From: Isoetes taiwanensis
Taxonomy: Eukaryota > Streptophyta > Lycopodiopsida > Isoetales > Isoetaceae
Direction of reading: 5' to 3'
Assembly (NCBI GenBank): GCA_021234155.1
Contig: JAJEKV010000025.1
Location: 2,629,339-2,693,338 of the forward strand
Length of the DNA: 64,000 nucleotides
In this document: one piece after another, positions 21,053 to 33,100 of the stretch
How positions within the stretch are numbered: the first letter of the stretch is position 1
Layout: each line of letters opens with the position of its first letter
Notes under the pieces: generated by a model
Told to the model about the DNA's origin: nothing
Seen by the model: the letters and a program-made list of their open reading frames with translations, nothing else
Databases searched by the model: none
Position numbers and translations under genes: made by a program

Positions 21053-21787
21053 CTAAAGCCTGCGCCTAAGCATCCTTTGATACTTCATTAATGGCTCGCC
21101 CAGGCTCTGTATTTTGGAGGCGTGCAAAGACTTAGCAATGGCAATTACATCGTTTTCGGCGGGCGTATCAATGCTCGAAGCGTCAATCGGCAAAAGGATC
21201 CTGCGAAGATCGTGCAACATGCTTTTACGCCATTCTCATGAGTGAGATATAGTCTCGCCCGGATCACAGTTGCCCATGTTGCAGGCATTTGGCAATCGCT
21301 ATGGTCCCGCTCTCATTGATGCCCTTGTTGGTGGAAAGGTTGAGCTCCTTCAATACTCCTCCATGTGCGCCTTGTGCGATATATTTGGCTCCTTCATCCC
21401 CTATTCTGTTGTCTGGAAGAGACAGCTCCTCCAATCTGGTGTATTGGCTGCATAAGGATTCCCAAGCAATTTAAGCCCCTTCATCTCCTATTCTCATTCT
21501 TTGTTTAAGATTAGCTTTCGCTTGACCTTGTATCTGGGACTTTTGAGTGCTTTAGCCAGCCATTTTGCTCCCTCGTCCCCGATGTTGTTGCCTTGTAGAT
21601 CTAGATCCTCCAATCGGCTATTGGCGCTCTGTAAAGCTTCTGAGACCAATCTTGCTCCTTCGTCTCCTATTTCGCTCCACTGCAACCATAACTCCCTCAA
21701 CTTATTTTCAGGACTTTGCATCGATTCTGCCAGCAACTGCACCCCTGTCTCCTCTATTTTGGTTTCACAAAAAAGTAGCTCTTGCAA
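21053..21787 (-). pseudogene. LRR (ribonuclease-inhibitor type) gene fragment
   Basis: Minus-strand frames encode repeats of the RNI/NLRC3-like LRR type. LLAESMQSPENKLRELWLQ, EIGDEGARLVSEALQSA, NRLEDLDLQGNNIGDEGAKW and RIGDEGAKYI share the (N/E)xIGDEGAxxLxxAL pattern with ~28-residue spacing. The frame is broken at about 21495 and again near 21440 and 21270. A last block reads AIAKSLHASKIQSLGEP and stops at 21053-21055. No NB-ARC or other domain is seen, so this is a fragment. It lies inside the block bounded by the 26-bp inverted repeat and may be captured gene sequence. Confidence 0.65.
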
Positions 21788-21789
21788 GA

Positions 21790-22400
21790 TACTGCCCTGG
21801 AGCTCAAATGGTGGCCCATGCCCTGGAGCTCTGTTTTGGCAGAGTCGCAGAAAAGCACAGGGGAAGATGGCGACGGAAAAAAATTGGACAGAGATGCAGG
21901 TCGGAAAGTGGAGGTGCTAGTTCTATCCGCAGAGCTTGATACTTCTCACAATCGGAGTTATGAGTATGGCATTTCTGAGCCAAGAGTGGTTCGCCGGAGC
22001 TGTGATTGGGCTTGGGACCTTAGGTATGAAGGTCGGAAGGAGGGAGGCGGTGAGCTGGGTAGTGGAGCTTCCAGCTATGGAGCCTGATTCCCGCCTGATT
22101 CTGCATCATCATCTGCCTCGCGCTCTGATTCTGCATCCCCCTGTCTGAATCGGGCTCATCCTTCAAATGCGTCAGCGTCCCTCCCTCCCCCGCTCGTAAT
22201 CTCTTCCTCTGCTCGTAATCACTCCTCCGCTCCTGCCCCTCCGTCCCAATTCCGCCCAGATCCGCCGGAGCTGATTTGAACTGCGTTTTTTCCGCCTGCT
22301 GCTCCCATTGACGTGCCCAGCAGAATCTCCCTTCTCTTCATTGCTTCATGATCGTAGCCTCTTCCCTTCTGAAGCTTTAGCTATGGCCAAGGATTGAGTG
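21790..22400. other. GC-rich island without clear gene
   Basis: More GC-rich and CpG-containing than its surroundings, with CT-rich stretches (tccctccctcccccgctcg). It resembles a plant 5' UTR or promoter region. Open frames here differ in all directions and show no family motif. Confidence 0.4.
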
Positions 22401-22407
22401 CCTGCAA

Positions 22408-22533
22408 TGCTTTTGGAGAAGTCAATCTATGCTAACGAAGGAGAAACAGGCGAGAATAACAAAGATTTGGTGGTGTGGATGGCTATGGCATCTTCTTCCG
22501 GAAACAAAGAGTTCAAGTGGTACAAAGATATTC
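22408..22533 (+). CDS. Possible first exon, unassigned
   Basis: A short plus-strand frame (MLLEKSIYANEGETGENN..., WMAMASSSGNKEFKWYKD) ends at a good donor, AAAG|GTATGT, just before a tandem duplication. A possible acceptor lies at 22771, but the frames do not join cleanly. This may be a decayed exon; no family is recognised. Confidence 0.2.
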
Positions 22534-22542
22534 GTCTCAAAG

Positions 22543-22670
22543 GTATGTACCAAATTTTAAATTTCAAGCATGGGCGGGAAAAAATGGCGGGGTATAGAAA
22601 AAAAGCGTATGTACCAAATTTTAAATTTCAAGCATGGGCGGGAAAAAATGGCGGGGTATAGAAAAAAAGC
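22543..22670. repeat. 64-bp tandem duplication
   Basis: Two adjacent near-identical copies beginning gtatgtaccaaattttaaat and containing catgggcgggaaaaaatggc. Confidence 0.9.
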
Positions 22671-23034
22671 GGGGTAAAAAAATACGTTGAAAAAACAAGT
22701 ATAAAATTAATGTTAATATATAATTTGACGATTATTTATACATCCCCCAATTTCTCTTTTTATACATGTGCAGGAGGTGCTTCTACATATTCCATCACTT
22801 AGAGCCATGTGGGAACTGGAGCCAGTTTGAACCTTTAGGACATTGTCCTAAATCTCTTTTTTTTTCAAAGGTATGTACAAAATCCCCCCTCCCCCTCTTT
22901 TTTAAATTTCAAATTTCGAATTTATCTAAGGCCAACGCGTATGGATTAAAATGTATCTATGTGTCTAGACTAGTAGAAGGTCGTCAAACCAATGATTATA
23001 CTAAGTATAAATTTAATCAAAAATATTGTTAGGC

Positions 23035-23455
23035 GATGTGTGTGCATATAAAGCATAAAAAACTGTATGGATCTAATGAAAAAATATAATGGAACCATGA
23101 TTTTCTTAATACATTTATGTCATTTATGGACATTTATGTGCTAGTATGCTATACTATACTATATAACTATATATTGCTTTGTATGGAGCGTGTGCTAGTA
23201 TGCTAATGCGTGTATTATGAAATTGTGGTAGTATAAAGTACTAATGTGTGCTAATTAGGGTGTGCTAGAATAAAAATGCTAATGTGTGCTAGTATAAAAA
23301 CAATTGTTAAATATTAATGTGTGCTAAATACTAATGTGCTGTGAGAAAAACAATAAACTATGGTGTGATAGAATAATAAACTATGGTGGAAAATTAGATG
23401 GATATATAGATAAAATGATGCTCCGCAAAAATAATATTCGGCCCTTGAAATTGCC
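23035..23455. other. AT-rich, no gene seen
   Basis: Low-complexity phrases such as gtgtgctagtat and ctaatgtgtgcta recur several times between 23150 and 23340. No coding support. Confidence 0.5.
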
Positions 23456-23459
23456 TTTT

Positions 23460-23890
23460 TTTACTCTGAGCTGCCTTTCTCGACTCGCGAGTCGAGAAAG
23501 GCCCTAAAACCTGCGTTTTTCGCTTTGAGCTGAGTCGAGAAAGGCCTTCTGACCCCTAAAACCTGCGTTTTTCGCTTTGAGCTGCCTTTCTCAACTCGCG
23601 AGTCGAGAAAGGCCTTCTGACCCCTAAAACCTGCGTTTTTAAGCTTTTTGGTACGCCTTTCTCGACTTCAGTGAGAAGAAAACCTTCTCCCCCTAAAACT
23701 GCGTTTTTAAACTTTGGTGGCTTTCTCGACTCGCGAGTGAGAAAGGCCTCCCGACCCTAAACCTGCGTTTTTAAACTTTGAGTTGCCTTTCTCGACTCGC
23801 CCGGTCGAAAAAGCCTTCTGACCCCTAAAACACTGCGTTTTTTGGCTTTGAAATTTGCCTTTCATTTCGCGAGTGAAAGGCTCTCTAATT
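23460..23890. repeat. Minisatellite of palindromic ~65-bp units
   Basis: About six degenerate units, each with a ctgcgttttt phrase, cccctaaaacc and a fold-back core. The first unit holds a 28-nt perfect palindrome centred on the CG of actcgcgagt (23474-23501), with half site cctttctcgactcg. Later units carry mismatched versions. The unit spacing is about 60-68 bp. Confidence 0.88.
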
Positions 23891-24599
23891 GTATTTTCCC
23901 AAAATGGCCCTAAGAACGTGTTTTATTTTATTTTTTTGCTGTAGCATCACTTGACTAACTTGATTTTGTCTTTTGCGGTCCTTATCTCCACCCGGATAGT
24001 ACATGCTTGGGAGCAATGAAAAGACCAGTTCATTGAAGAAAGATCTTGAAAGAGGGTGGTGACATCAGTTGGACATACAAGCACGTGGCCTATGAAGGAA
24101 CTCCTCATACCAATTTTTATCGTTGTGTAAGTTGCTCGTGACTTGACCCGAGCTCCACGCCACCGCTTGCACTAGGTGGTTCATGTGTGAAGAGGGTGTA
24201 ATCATTGTGATAATACGACCATTATGGTCGCTTCACCCACTGTAATATATATTGTAATGAGCCCATTTATAAATATAAGGTATCTCAAAACTAGTATTTT
24301 TTGGTGATTAAGTAAACAATTTGCTTAATTTTTGTTGGAATTTGTGATCTCTTGTCTACCCACCTAAGAAAATAGAGCCAAAATGTCTTGGTAAAGGAAT
24401 TCACCCTCACGTGAAAAACTCTTATTTTCAATGACAAATAAGCCCCAAAATAGGGACTCGACTCGCTATCCAAGAAAACTGGGAGAAAGCTTGGATGCAC
24501 AGTAACAGACAAAAATTCGAATTAAGGACAGTTTTCGAGTCGGGGTGCTCCTTTTTGTGTAAAATGACAGAGTTCCGAAAAAAAGTGGGAATGGAATGA

Positions 24600-24625
24600 G
24601 TCCCACTTTAATTAAATACGACTTA
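24600..24625 (-). repeat. 26-bp inverted repeat, right arm
   Basis: Exact reverse complement of 20361-20386. The outer span is 4265 bp. Confidence 0.75.
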
Positions 24626-25629
24626 TTTACTTTAGATAATTTGTTTTGAAAATGTGCTAAAAAATCGCCAAATAGCTAAGTGTTGCCCTTAAATTATTCC
24701 ATGAAATCCACACGATGAATCTTACCCAGTCCCATTGCAATACCATCGGTGATTAAGAGACATATTGATTGACACGAAACTCATTTTCCTAGAACAACAT
24801 CAATAACAAATAAATAGCAAATTAAGCTCTATTGTAGTCTAGAAATTGCATATACATTGAAAATACCTCATTACAAACATGTTTGACCACCTACTTCCTT
24901 CGCTTTGATGTTTCCTTGTGTTTCGTGTCGATATTGGATCATTTGCACTTTCCTTTTCCACATCATCATCGGATTCATCGTCTTCTACAAAAGCAAACCT
25001 CTTATCAAGAGTCGATCGAGTCATGCATTCAGACCATGACAACTCATCCTACATATGAAAGACAAGTATGAAAATTATTAGTAGAAGACAAACACATGCA
25101 TCAACTTGTGTTGCAACTTTCTACTTTTGCACGTATACCTTCCAATAATTAGACCACTGATAGTTAAAAATGTCCTTCCTCTTAAGAGGTAGATCAACAT
25201 GTATTTGTGATTAACTATTGCAAGACCTTCTAAAAAGTAAACATTCGGCCACCCTAAACCATGTTTCAAAAAAACCCTCTGTTAACAAAGTACAACAACA
25301 GTCATATCAGGTGGATTCCATCAAAAAGTACATAAGTACAAGAGAGTGTGATCAGGAGGATTCGATTGGAAAGATTCAACGGGCAGAAAGATTCATCCGG
25401 ACATACCTGCAGACAATCGAATGCCCTCGGGCTAGGTATGTCTCGGTTTCTTCTTTCTGTTTTATATTGCCAACACCTCAGATTAGATCCAATTCTTGGC
25501 CATTGCACCTTTTGATTGCTATGATCTGTTGTCCTGTGCAAGTGTGTTGCTTGTATAAGAGTTAATCCAGAAGGTGTATACTGAGCAGAGAGCGACATAG
25601 GTAGCATAATAAACTAAAGCCGCACCAAA

Positions 25630-27485
25630 GCAATGATCAATCCATTCAACTACAAGATGAAAATAAAGTTATCTGCAAATGTCCTTACTGTCTTTGTCAA
25701 GGCAGTTCTGGTATACCATTTAGTGAAGGGGGATACTTGAAGCATGTTAAACATGCCAAATACAAAGATCCTGTTGTGTCTTTGACTGAACTCTAGCAAT
25801 AAGCATTCCAAATTGAAAGTAGCACAGCACCAAGCGCATTAGCTAGCAAGTGTGAAGATGATCTAGGTATCTCAACCTTCCATGGTTTACCAAATGTACA
25901 TAAGGAAGGGGATTTTTATGATCTTGGTTCCGTCATTCGTGATGCTGAATCATCCCCATTCCAAGAAGAGGAGCTTCCAAATGATGATAATAAGCAGGCA
26001 ATGTTAGACAACCAACTCATTGCTTATTTACTTGAGATGCAGGGTATTCTAGATATGCATAATGCATCAGAAACGCTTCAACATGCATTACTGGCTTTGC
26101 TTTTCCAAAATAGCAATGGGAGTTGTTTAGCCTAGTGATTGCCGAGAGAGATACGTAGATTGAAAAGGTAAATTGCTGTTATGTTCCAACCAGTTTGAAA
26201 TGCATGAAGAAAATGTATGTAGACATGGGCCTCTCTTCTTTGCAAAGGCATAGTATCTGTATGCATGATGATGATGCAGTTTATAAATTCAGAGTAATAG
26301 AAGATGGCATTGATATGAGCTATTGTTGCAAAATGGATAGAGATGGAGTAATGAATTAGTAAATCTAATTGCATTGAGCATGAATCGTGCTTAATTTGTG
26401 ACAAGACCAGAAAGGATGCTGCCACATTTTTGTACAATCCTATCAACAGTATTATGAGACTAACATGTCAGAGCAAGACCATAGCATATAATGACAATGA
26501 GCATTGGCGACAACGACAAACCTGGCTAGGCAAGGGAATTGATGAGAGGCCTTCCAAGATTTCTAAATGTTGGCATGCAAAGTCATGGATAGAAATACAA
26601 TACTTTTGGGATCCACAAAGAAAGTGGGAGTTACCAATAGTATGCGAATACTACAAAACTATAATAAAAACTTCAGCCCCTGATGTACAAAGAGAATTTG
26701 ATGATCCAGTCAGATGTATACTTTGATATGTCAACAATGTATTCGTCGTGATTATTATCAGAGAACATAATGCTTTGGCGATCCTAGAAACCTAGCACTG
26801 ATGATGCATTGAGATGGATTTCAGTCAACACGAACCACAATAAGGGTGATATTGTCTGGCTTATAGTACTGAACAGTGGAAACCATGTGGATGCTAAGAT
26901 AAGGGATGTTACATTTCCAGTACTGTTTATTCCAAAGGAAAGAATCAGTTCAGGCACTAACAGCTTAGACCCCTTCCTAACCACTTGTAGATGAGCCTAG
27001 AGACCTTTTCGTAACTGGAGTTGAGGTCAATTATGCACTTGGAAGCGAGTATATTCATGCAAAGCTGCCACAAGTTTTCTACCAAAGGTGTTTCTTATAT
27101 GCTATAACGGCAAATCATCTAGCTCAATGTGAAATTCTAAAGTTCTCATTAGGTGCGTTTATTTACATGTGAACGTAAGATTGAACCTATTGATAAAATC
27201 TTTGTTTTTCTTTTCAATTTGGTGAAAAACTACCATGTAGAAGATGGGATCTTGTGCTAGGTGCAAATGATGGGAAGCACTACTATTGGAGGAGAATACG
27301 AGTTCCAGATGCAACAAAAAAAAAAAAAAAAAAAAAAAAAACTATGGATCATGTACTTCGAAGCATTCAACAATTATATGATGGAGTGCCTAATGCTGCA
27401 CGAGATATAGGTGTCCGAGGTACTAGCATGTTCTTGGGTCTGTTTCGCCTCTATGGTCTAGACTTATTACATCATACTATTGTGG
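25630..27485 (+). pseudogene. CACTA/Tnp2-like transposase remnant
   Basis: Broken plus-strand blocks line up with the order of plant Tnp2-like transposase proteins. First comes a zinc-finger-like start, CKCPYCLCQGSSG ... YLKHVKHAKY (about 25670-25760). Then GISTFHGLPNVHKEGDFYD, an acidic part, and NQLIAYLLEMQGILD. Next is WHAKSWIEIQYFWDPQRKW (about 26570-26630), then LFVTGVEVNYALGSEYIHAK. After it comes GKHYYWRRIRVPD and GVRGTSMFLGLFRLYGLDLLHH (27414-27480). Several stops and frameshifts and a ~26-base A run inside the coding path show it is dead. The family call rests on remembered pattern, not a search. Confidence 0.55.
27317..27342. repeat. Poly(A) run
   Basis: About 26 consecutive A on the plus strand inside the transposase remnant. 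Confidence 0.9.
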
Positions 27486-27489
27486 GCCT

Positions 27490-29950
27490 TGTAAGACTAA
27501 CTGTTATATCTGCCTCAACATATAAAAAAAACGGAATACTATTCTTTTTTTGTGCAGATTGTAACAATTTACATATATGTTGAGATATGAAGAAACTAAG
27601 GTGATGCAAATTTTGCTCCTTGGTTGTCATGTTCATATACAAAGCCAGAAGTCTCCAAACGAGAATATAAAACTTCACCTTCTTTAAAGCACTTTTTATT
27701 ATGTGAAAAGCTCGATTTGCGAATAGGGAGATTTTAGTTCTATTTTTCATTTGACTTTGTTTATGCTTGTTGTCCTACTTTGTATGAATGACACCTCATT
27801 TTTCTTTGTTCTTTTACAAGGGGATGCACTTATACATGGAAGGGGAATGGCATCTACGTTTCCCTCATTAACGTATTTTCAAAAGGCAATTTAATCCCTT
27901 CTTGTCTAGAATTTGCACCAGTCATTCATTGCTCAACCCATAACCCCTAAGTATACATATGAAAATGTTCTAATATACCCCCTTAATGCACACATACAAG
28001 GCTACGAAATCTTGCGAGCATTTACAAAGAAAACATAAACGTAGAAAGTTACCAAAAATGTTCAAAAGGACAAATAGATTAGAGCCAAATACTTTGTTTC
28101 ATCCAAAATCGAGTTCTGAATCAATTATTTGCTATGTACATTCCTCTTCCCCAAATACTTTGTTTCATCCAAAATTAGGTTTTGTCAATTATTTGACATG
28201 TACATTCCTTCTTCGATCTATCAAGGTCATCCTCGTCTAAAGACAACAAAAAATGGCCACTACTACACCACTTACTAGATTCGTATGGCAACTTTTTACA
28301 ATAGCATGGACTTTGGATGTTGTCAAGGAAGAACCTTGATCCACTCCAAACATTTTGTTTTGTTCTAAGATCAAGTTCTTGATACGCTCCAAATATGCGT
28401 TATTTGCAAAACCTTGTGTGATCAATATGTGGCTTAGGTGCCAAGTATCTAAACAAGGTATGGTATATAATTTAAGTATTTGTCGTAAAAGCACATATGA
28501 TAAAAAAAAAATACGTACTTTTTACCTAACACGAGTTGCCTTCTGATAAATGTCTTCTTTAGCATTAAAACTTATTTTTATGGCTCAACATTGTTCGATC
28601 CTTTGTTCGCTTAAGCTCCTCACAGTTATAAGATGCAAGCTACGTACGTGGTAGTTAGAAAGTAGAGAACATTCCTAATAAATTATAGAATTAAATTGTT
28701 GAGAGCATCCTTGGCCATTTTAATATTGCTTTTCTAGCAACATGTAAAGGGCATACAATCCAGGTAGTGAAAAGCATCTAACAAACGTAACAGAGAAACA
28801 AGAATATCTAAAAGGAAATAGTGCATGGCTGCTCATCTGTTGGGACCCGCAGTTGGTATTAATTGCTCGTGTTTTGTCAGAAAAAAACATGGATGAGGAA
28901 TTCATGCATGACACAACTGAGTGAATAGACAAATCTATATTGAGGAGCAAGATTTGTGATTCTTTTACCCATCAAAATCATGGCAACTAGGTGAAACTGA
29001 CCTTGGGTGGCAACTTGGTAGCAAGAAACTTAGTAGCCATCTCAAGTTGGTTGTGTCGGCTAAGTGGTTAAGTGGGCAACAGCCATCAGTCAAGCCAGGT
29101 GGTGGCCACCACAGTCACTATCAGACAGTATAAAACTTATGCAATACACTTTAGTAGGACGTGTTAGGAGAAGAATTGAGGGATACATGTAGAAGGGCAG
29201 GCAAGGGGGGTGGTGTTCTCACTGAAATTCTCGATCAAATTCTCGCAATTATGCGAGAACGATTATCGGTGCGAACGCTGCTAGGGCAATGGATCGGAAA
29301 AGCAGAAAAGGGTGAGGGACATGCTTGATATTGGAGCAGCAAAAATTCCCATGGGGATGCCTTCATGAGAGCCTAGATATCCCCTCGCCTTTTCCAGCAT
29401 AGAAAACCTTTGCCCACCAGAAAGATGCTCCTGCAGGCCCCAACGGCTCTCGTGGGGCCACGTGGTCGGGTCGTACCAGATGCTTAGTTTGCACGGGTAC
29501 ACGATCAACAGCTTCTGTTAAGATCCAGGCCGTCGAACCCACGTAGCCGTCGACATACAAGAAATTAAGGGGGGAGATTGTTGGGTTCGAATGAAGGATG
29601 AATCTGGGCCGTTGGATGTGGGCGCTGCAGAACATTGAAGAAGCTGGAGACGAATTGGAGGCACAAAATTTAGCCAAGAGCGTTGTTTCTGCGCGTGTCT
29701 TCAATCATAAGCAAGTTCGTTACTCCCGGCAAATTATATGAAGCTTTGTTCCAAATAGACAGACCAGTATTTCATTTTCATCCAGTCCATTTCTGCTCTA
29801 AGATTCCTTATCCCGTCAGACTGTTCACTCGTCATCAATCTGCTATTTTCTACTCTCATTTCCGGATATATGCAACGGATTTGAATCCTTAGCCTAGATT
29901 TTCTGCTTATTTCATGGTTCAGCCCAACGCTTGCTTTCTAATTCTTAAGA
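27490..29950. other. Gene-poor region upstream of KANADI
   Basis: No supported gene. A 69-bp duplication (ccaaatactttgtttcatcc) lies at about 28088-28215. The last kilobase before KANADI is richer in GC and may hold its promoter, but no specific element is called. Confidence 0.45.
28088..28215. repeat. ~69-bp tandem duplication
   Basis: ccaaatactttgtttcatcc ... tcaattatttg ... catgtacattcct occurs twice in tandem with a few differences. Confidence 0.8.
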
Positions 29951-30114
29951 CTACATTTGCAAGCCCTATTCATCGGGTCCACTGATCAGGCATTTCCTGG
30001 AGAAACGTTGAAAATTTCAAGCATTTGGAACAGAAGGGTTGAATGCAGGAGCATTGGAAAAGAATTATCGGATCTATGAGATAAAATCCGAGCAGGAGGC
30101 TACGAAGAAAGATC

Positions 30115-33100
30115 ATGCAGGTAGAAAGGAGCATGAAAGAGGCAGAGGTGGAGGCAGCTTCACCTCCAATTCCAGACCTGAGTTTACAAATAAGCCAGCC
30201 ATCAACGAAAGGCACAAGTCCGGCCTCAGAGAGCACATCAAACACGGCGTTTGATCTATGGAAAAAGGCGCCCAAGAGTTGCAGCAGTGTAGCGAGCGAC
30301 AGTTCTAGCAATTCGGCAAGCAGCGCAGCAAATGAGGCACATGGCGGAGCAGCATCCACAGAGCTCAGGCTTGGAAATTATTTCCACCAACACCATAGCC
30401 AGGATGATCAGAGCAATGCCATACATCCATGCCCTACCATCCCAGGCCACAATGAGGCACAAATTAATCCCTTTCTTCAGCCATACCAAAAGCTCCCCAA
30501 TGATCTAGACACTTTCTTTGCCAAACAACATGGGTCCAATGAAGGGATCTATCTCCCCAGGCTCCAAGAAGCCCAGAAGGCCTGCTTCAGCATGGGCTTG
30601 CTCAACCATTACAGGAACATCAAGCTTCAACTTCCCTCCAGCCATCAGATTCAGAACCAGTCCTTTGATTTCAGAACTTCTGCAGATCATGTTGGCTGTA
30701 CCCCCCAGGCTTTTGCCAATAATTTCTCCATGATTACTAACATGTATCAGTCTAGCAGCAAGGCTCCTGCTTTGCATGCCGCGATTTCGGCGCGGAATGC
30801 AGGGCCTCATTTTGAGAGTGCTTGTAAGGGATCCTCCTCCATTACTAGTCCTTTGCAATCTGACTGCAGAGGAGGCCTCAGATCCAAATTTTTGTCCAAG
30901 TTTCCTGTGAAGAGAAGTGTCAGAGCTCCAAGAATGAGATGGACCAGCACTCTTCATGCTCATTTCGTTCATGCAGTGGAGCTTCTTGGAGGTCATGAAA
31001 GTATGTCTCAACCAGATCATTTCTTTGTGAGGCATTCACATAATTGAGGCATTCACATAATTGACTTAGTCTGCTTGCATATATTAAACCTTCTCTCATT
31101 CCTTTGATTTGCATTGCAAGTTAGTGGTGGAGTAGAAATTAAGTCTTGTAGAAGTTTTCAACTTCTCATCAAGGTTTTCTCTCTTGATCTCAGAATATGA
31201 TATGAACACTGATCACTGTCAGTTCTTCTTTTTTTTACTGCAGGAGCAACACCAAAATCAGTTCTCGAGCTCATGAACGTGAAGGATCTCACCTTGGCAC
31301 ATGTGAAGAGCCACTTACAGGTGATCTGTCTGGGCATACTGTGATGAATCTATTGGACAGTGCACACTTGTTTGGAACCTTCTCCATAATGACCAATCTC
31401 AAGCTCTCGAACTTACCAGTGCCATTAATGAAGCTCCGATACGTACGCTCTGACAATCTTTGTTTAGGCCTTTTCTTGAATTTAAGGTTCCTCCATGCAC
31501 TAGATGCCATATAACAGCGGCCAAAACTTTGTCGAAAACTTTCCATCTCCCTGCAATTCACACCCCGTGATAGAACATCAGACAAATGTGTAGCAGCATT
31601 TTCAAACCTTGTTTGTATTCAATGTAATGTTCCATTTAATTTATTTGTTTGGACTGGTGCTTACAGATGTATAGAACAGTGAAGTCAACAGATAAACCAA
31701 GCTCTACAGGTAAATGTTAAGAAATGGGGTCCCCTTCTTTCACAATCAGCATATAGAACATAAGAAACAGTCATAATGAGAATTTGTCTGATTGGAAGCG
31801 CTTTTCAAAGCCATCTGAATTATGAGCATGTGGGTTTAATCATTTTCTAAAGTATGTTGTGTGGATGTGTTGAAATCTATGCTTAAGAATTGACAAGTGT
31901 ATGATGTTATTGCCATAGAAATGAATTTGTTGCTAAAGGGTTTTATGGCTGTAATGAAATCAGTGCTAGTAGCAATTTTTTAAGAAAAGAGGCTACTGAT
32001 GCTAGACTGATGTTTTATGATTTTTTTCGGGTTTAGAAGATTCGGCATAACGGGATCGACAAAGGTTTTAACTGGTTGGATGGATGGATGAAACAGGTCA
32101 TTCAGAGCTTGGAAGTGGAAGAAAAATGGAAGAGATGAATGGATTGAATCATGCATTTTGGAAATCAATGCCAGGAGCAGATCCAAGGCAAGGAAATGAA
32201 GGGTGGCTCAATTTGACAAGGTAAGAAAATTCAAAACTAACAGCATCATGATGGCACAAAGAAAATCAATGATGTCGCGCATAAAACAATGTATATACTA
32301 TGACTAATATATGATGGGATATGATATGCATGGCTGTGTGAACAGATGCACAAGACCTTCAGAAGCAGATCTAAAGCAGCCCATGAATGAAGTAAACGCT
32401 ATGCTTTGGCAGCACAGTACTGCGCGACAGCCTGAGGTAAGCCATGTCCCCACTAATTCAACTCAGAATCATTTTGACAGCACTACTTCACACAAACTCC
32501 AGATCTGATGCACGGATAAAAGAAAAGGCTGAGAATATATCTGTTTGATCTGCTTGTCTAGTGGCATGTTTGATCTGCTTGTTTAGTGGGCACTACAGGC
32601 GCACCCCGAATATCTCCGCAGGCGCGCCTTGATCTTGTTAATGAGTGCTTCAGGTTACAGCAATGGGGTCCATGTTCAAATTTTGCAAAGTACAGACACT
32701 AGGACTGGTACTGCTTCATATTCTAGATGCATTTTTTTGGGTTTCCAGGCCAGATCTGTTACTACAAATTTGAAGAAAAACTTTTAGTGCTGATCAACGT
32801 CAATGAGAAATATATGTTCATACATATTTCTTCTTTTTTGACTACCAAGATGAGCCAGCTCTTTGATTGGCGAACTTGAATATATTATCTAGTATTTACC
32901 ATTATTTCCATTATTTAACCGTGGTCAAGCGGATCAAGACGGGCAGATGAAGACGATATTTTGACCATGCAGTAAAATGGTGGATCCGATTCATATGTCT
33001 CATGTGATTGTTATATTATTCAGCAGTTTCTTTCCTGCAACAATCTACAAGCTCCAAGAACAAGACGTCACAGGAATTTTGGTTCGGTTTTCGATTCCAG

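Noticed and set aside
23460-23890. CRISPR-like or terminator array because of regular palindromes
   Set aside because: The intervening sequence is repeated too, so there are no spacers; better described as a minisatellite.
24275-24300. actagt near 24292 as another Helitron end
   Set aside because: No stem-loop lies upstream at the required distance. Other ACTAGT sites (22977, 52910, 63478) fail for the same reason.
29281-29704. Minus-strand ORFs upstream of KANADI
   Set aside because: No motif; most likely the promoter/5' region of KANADI.
30256-31035. Minus-strand ORFs within KANADI exon 1
   Set aside because: Shadows of the real coding frame on the plus strand.
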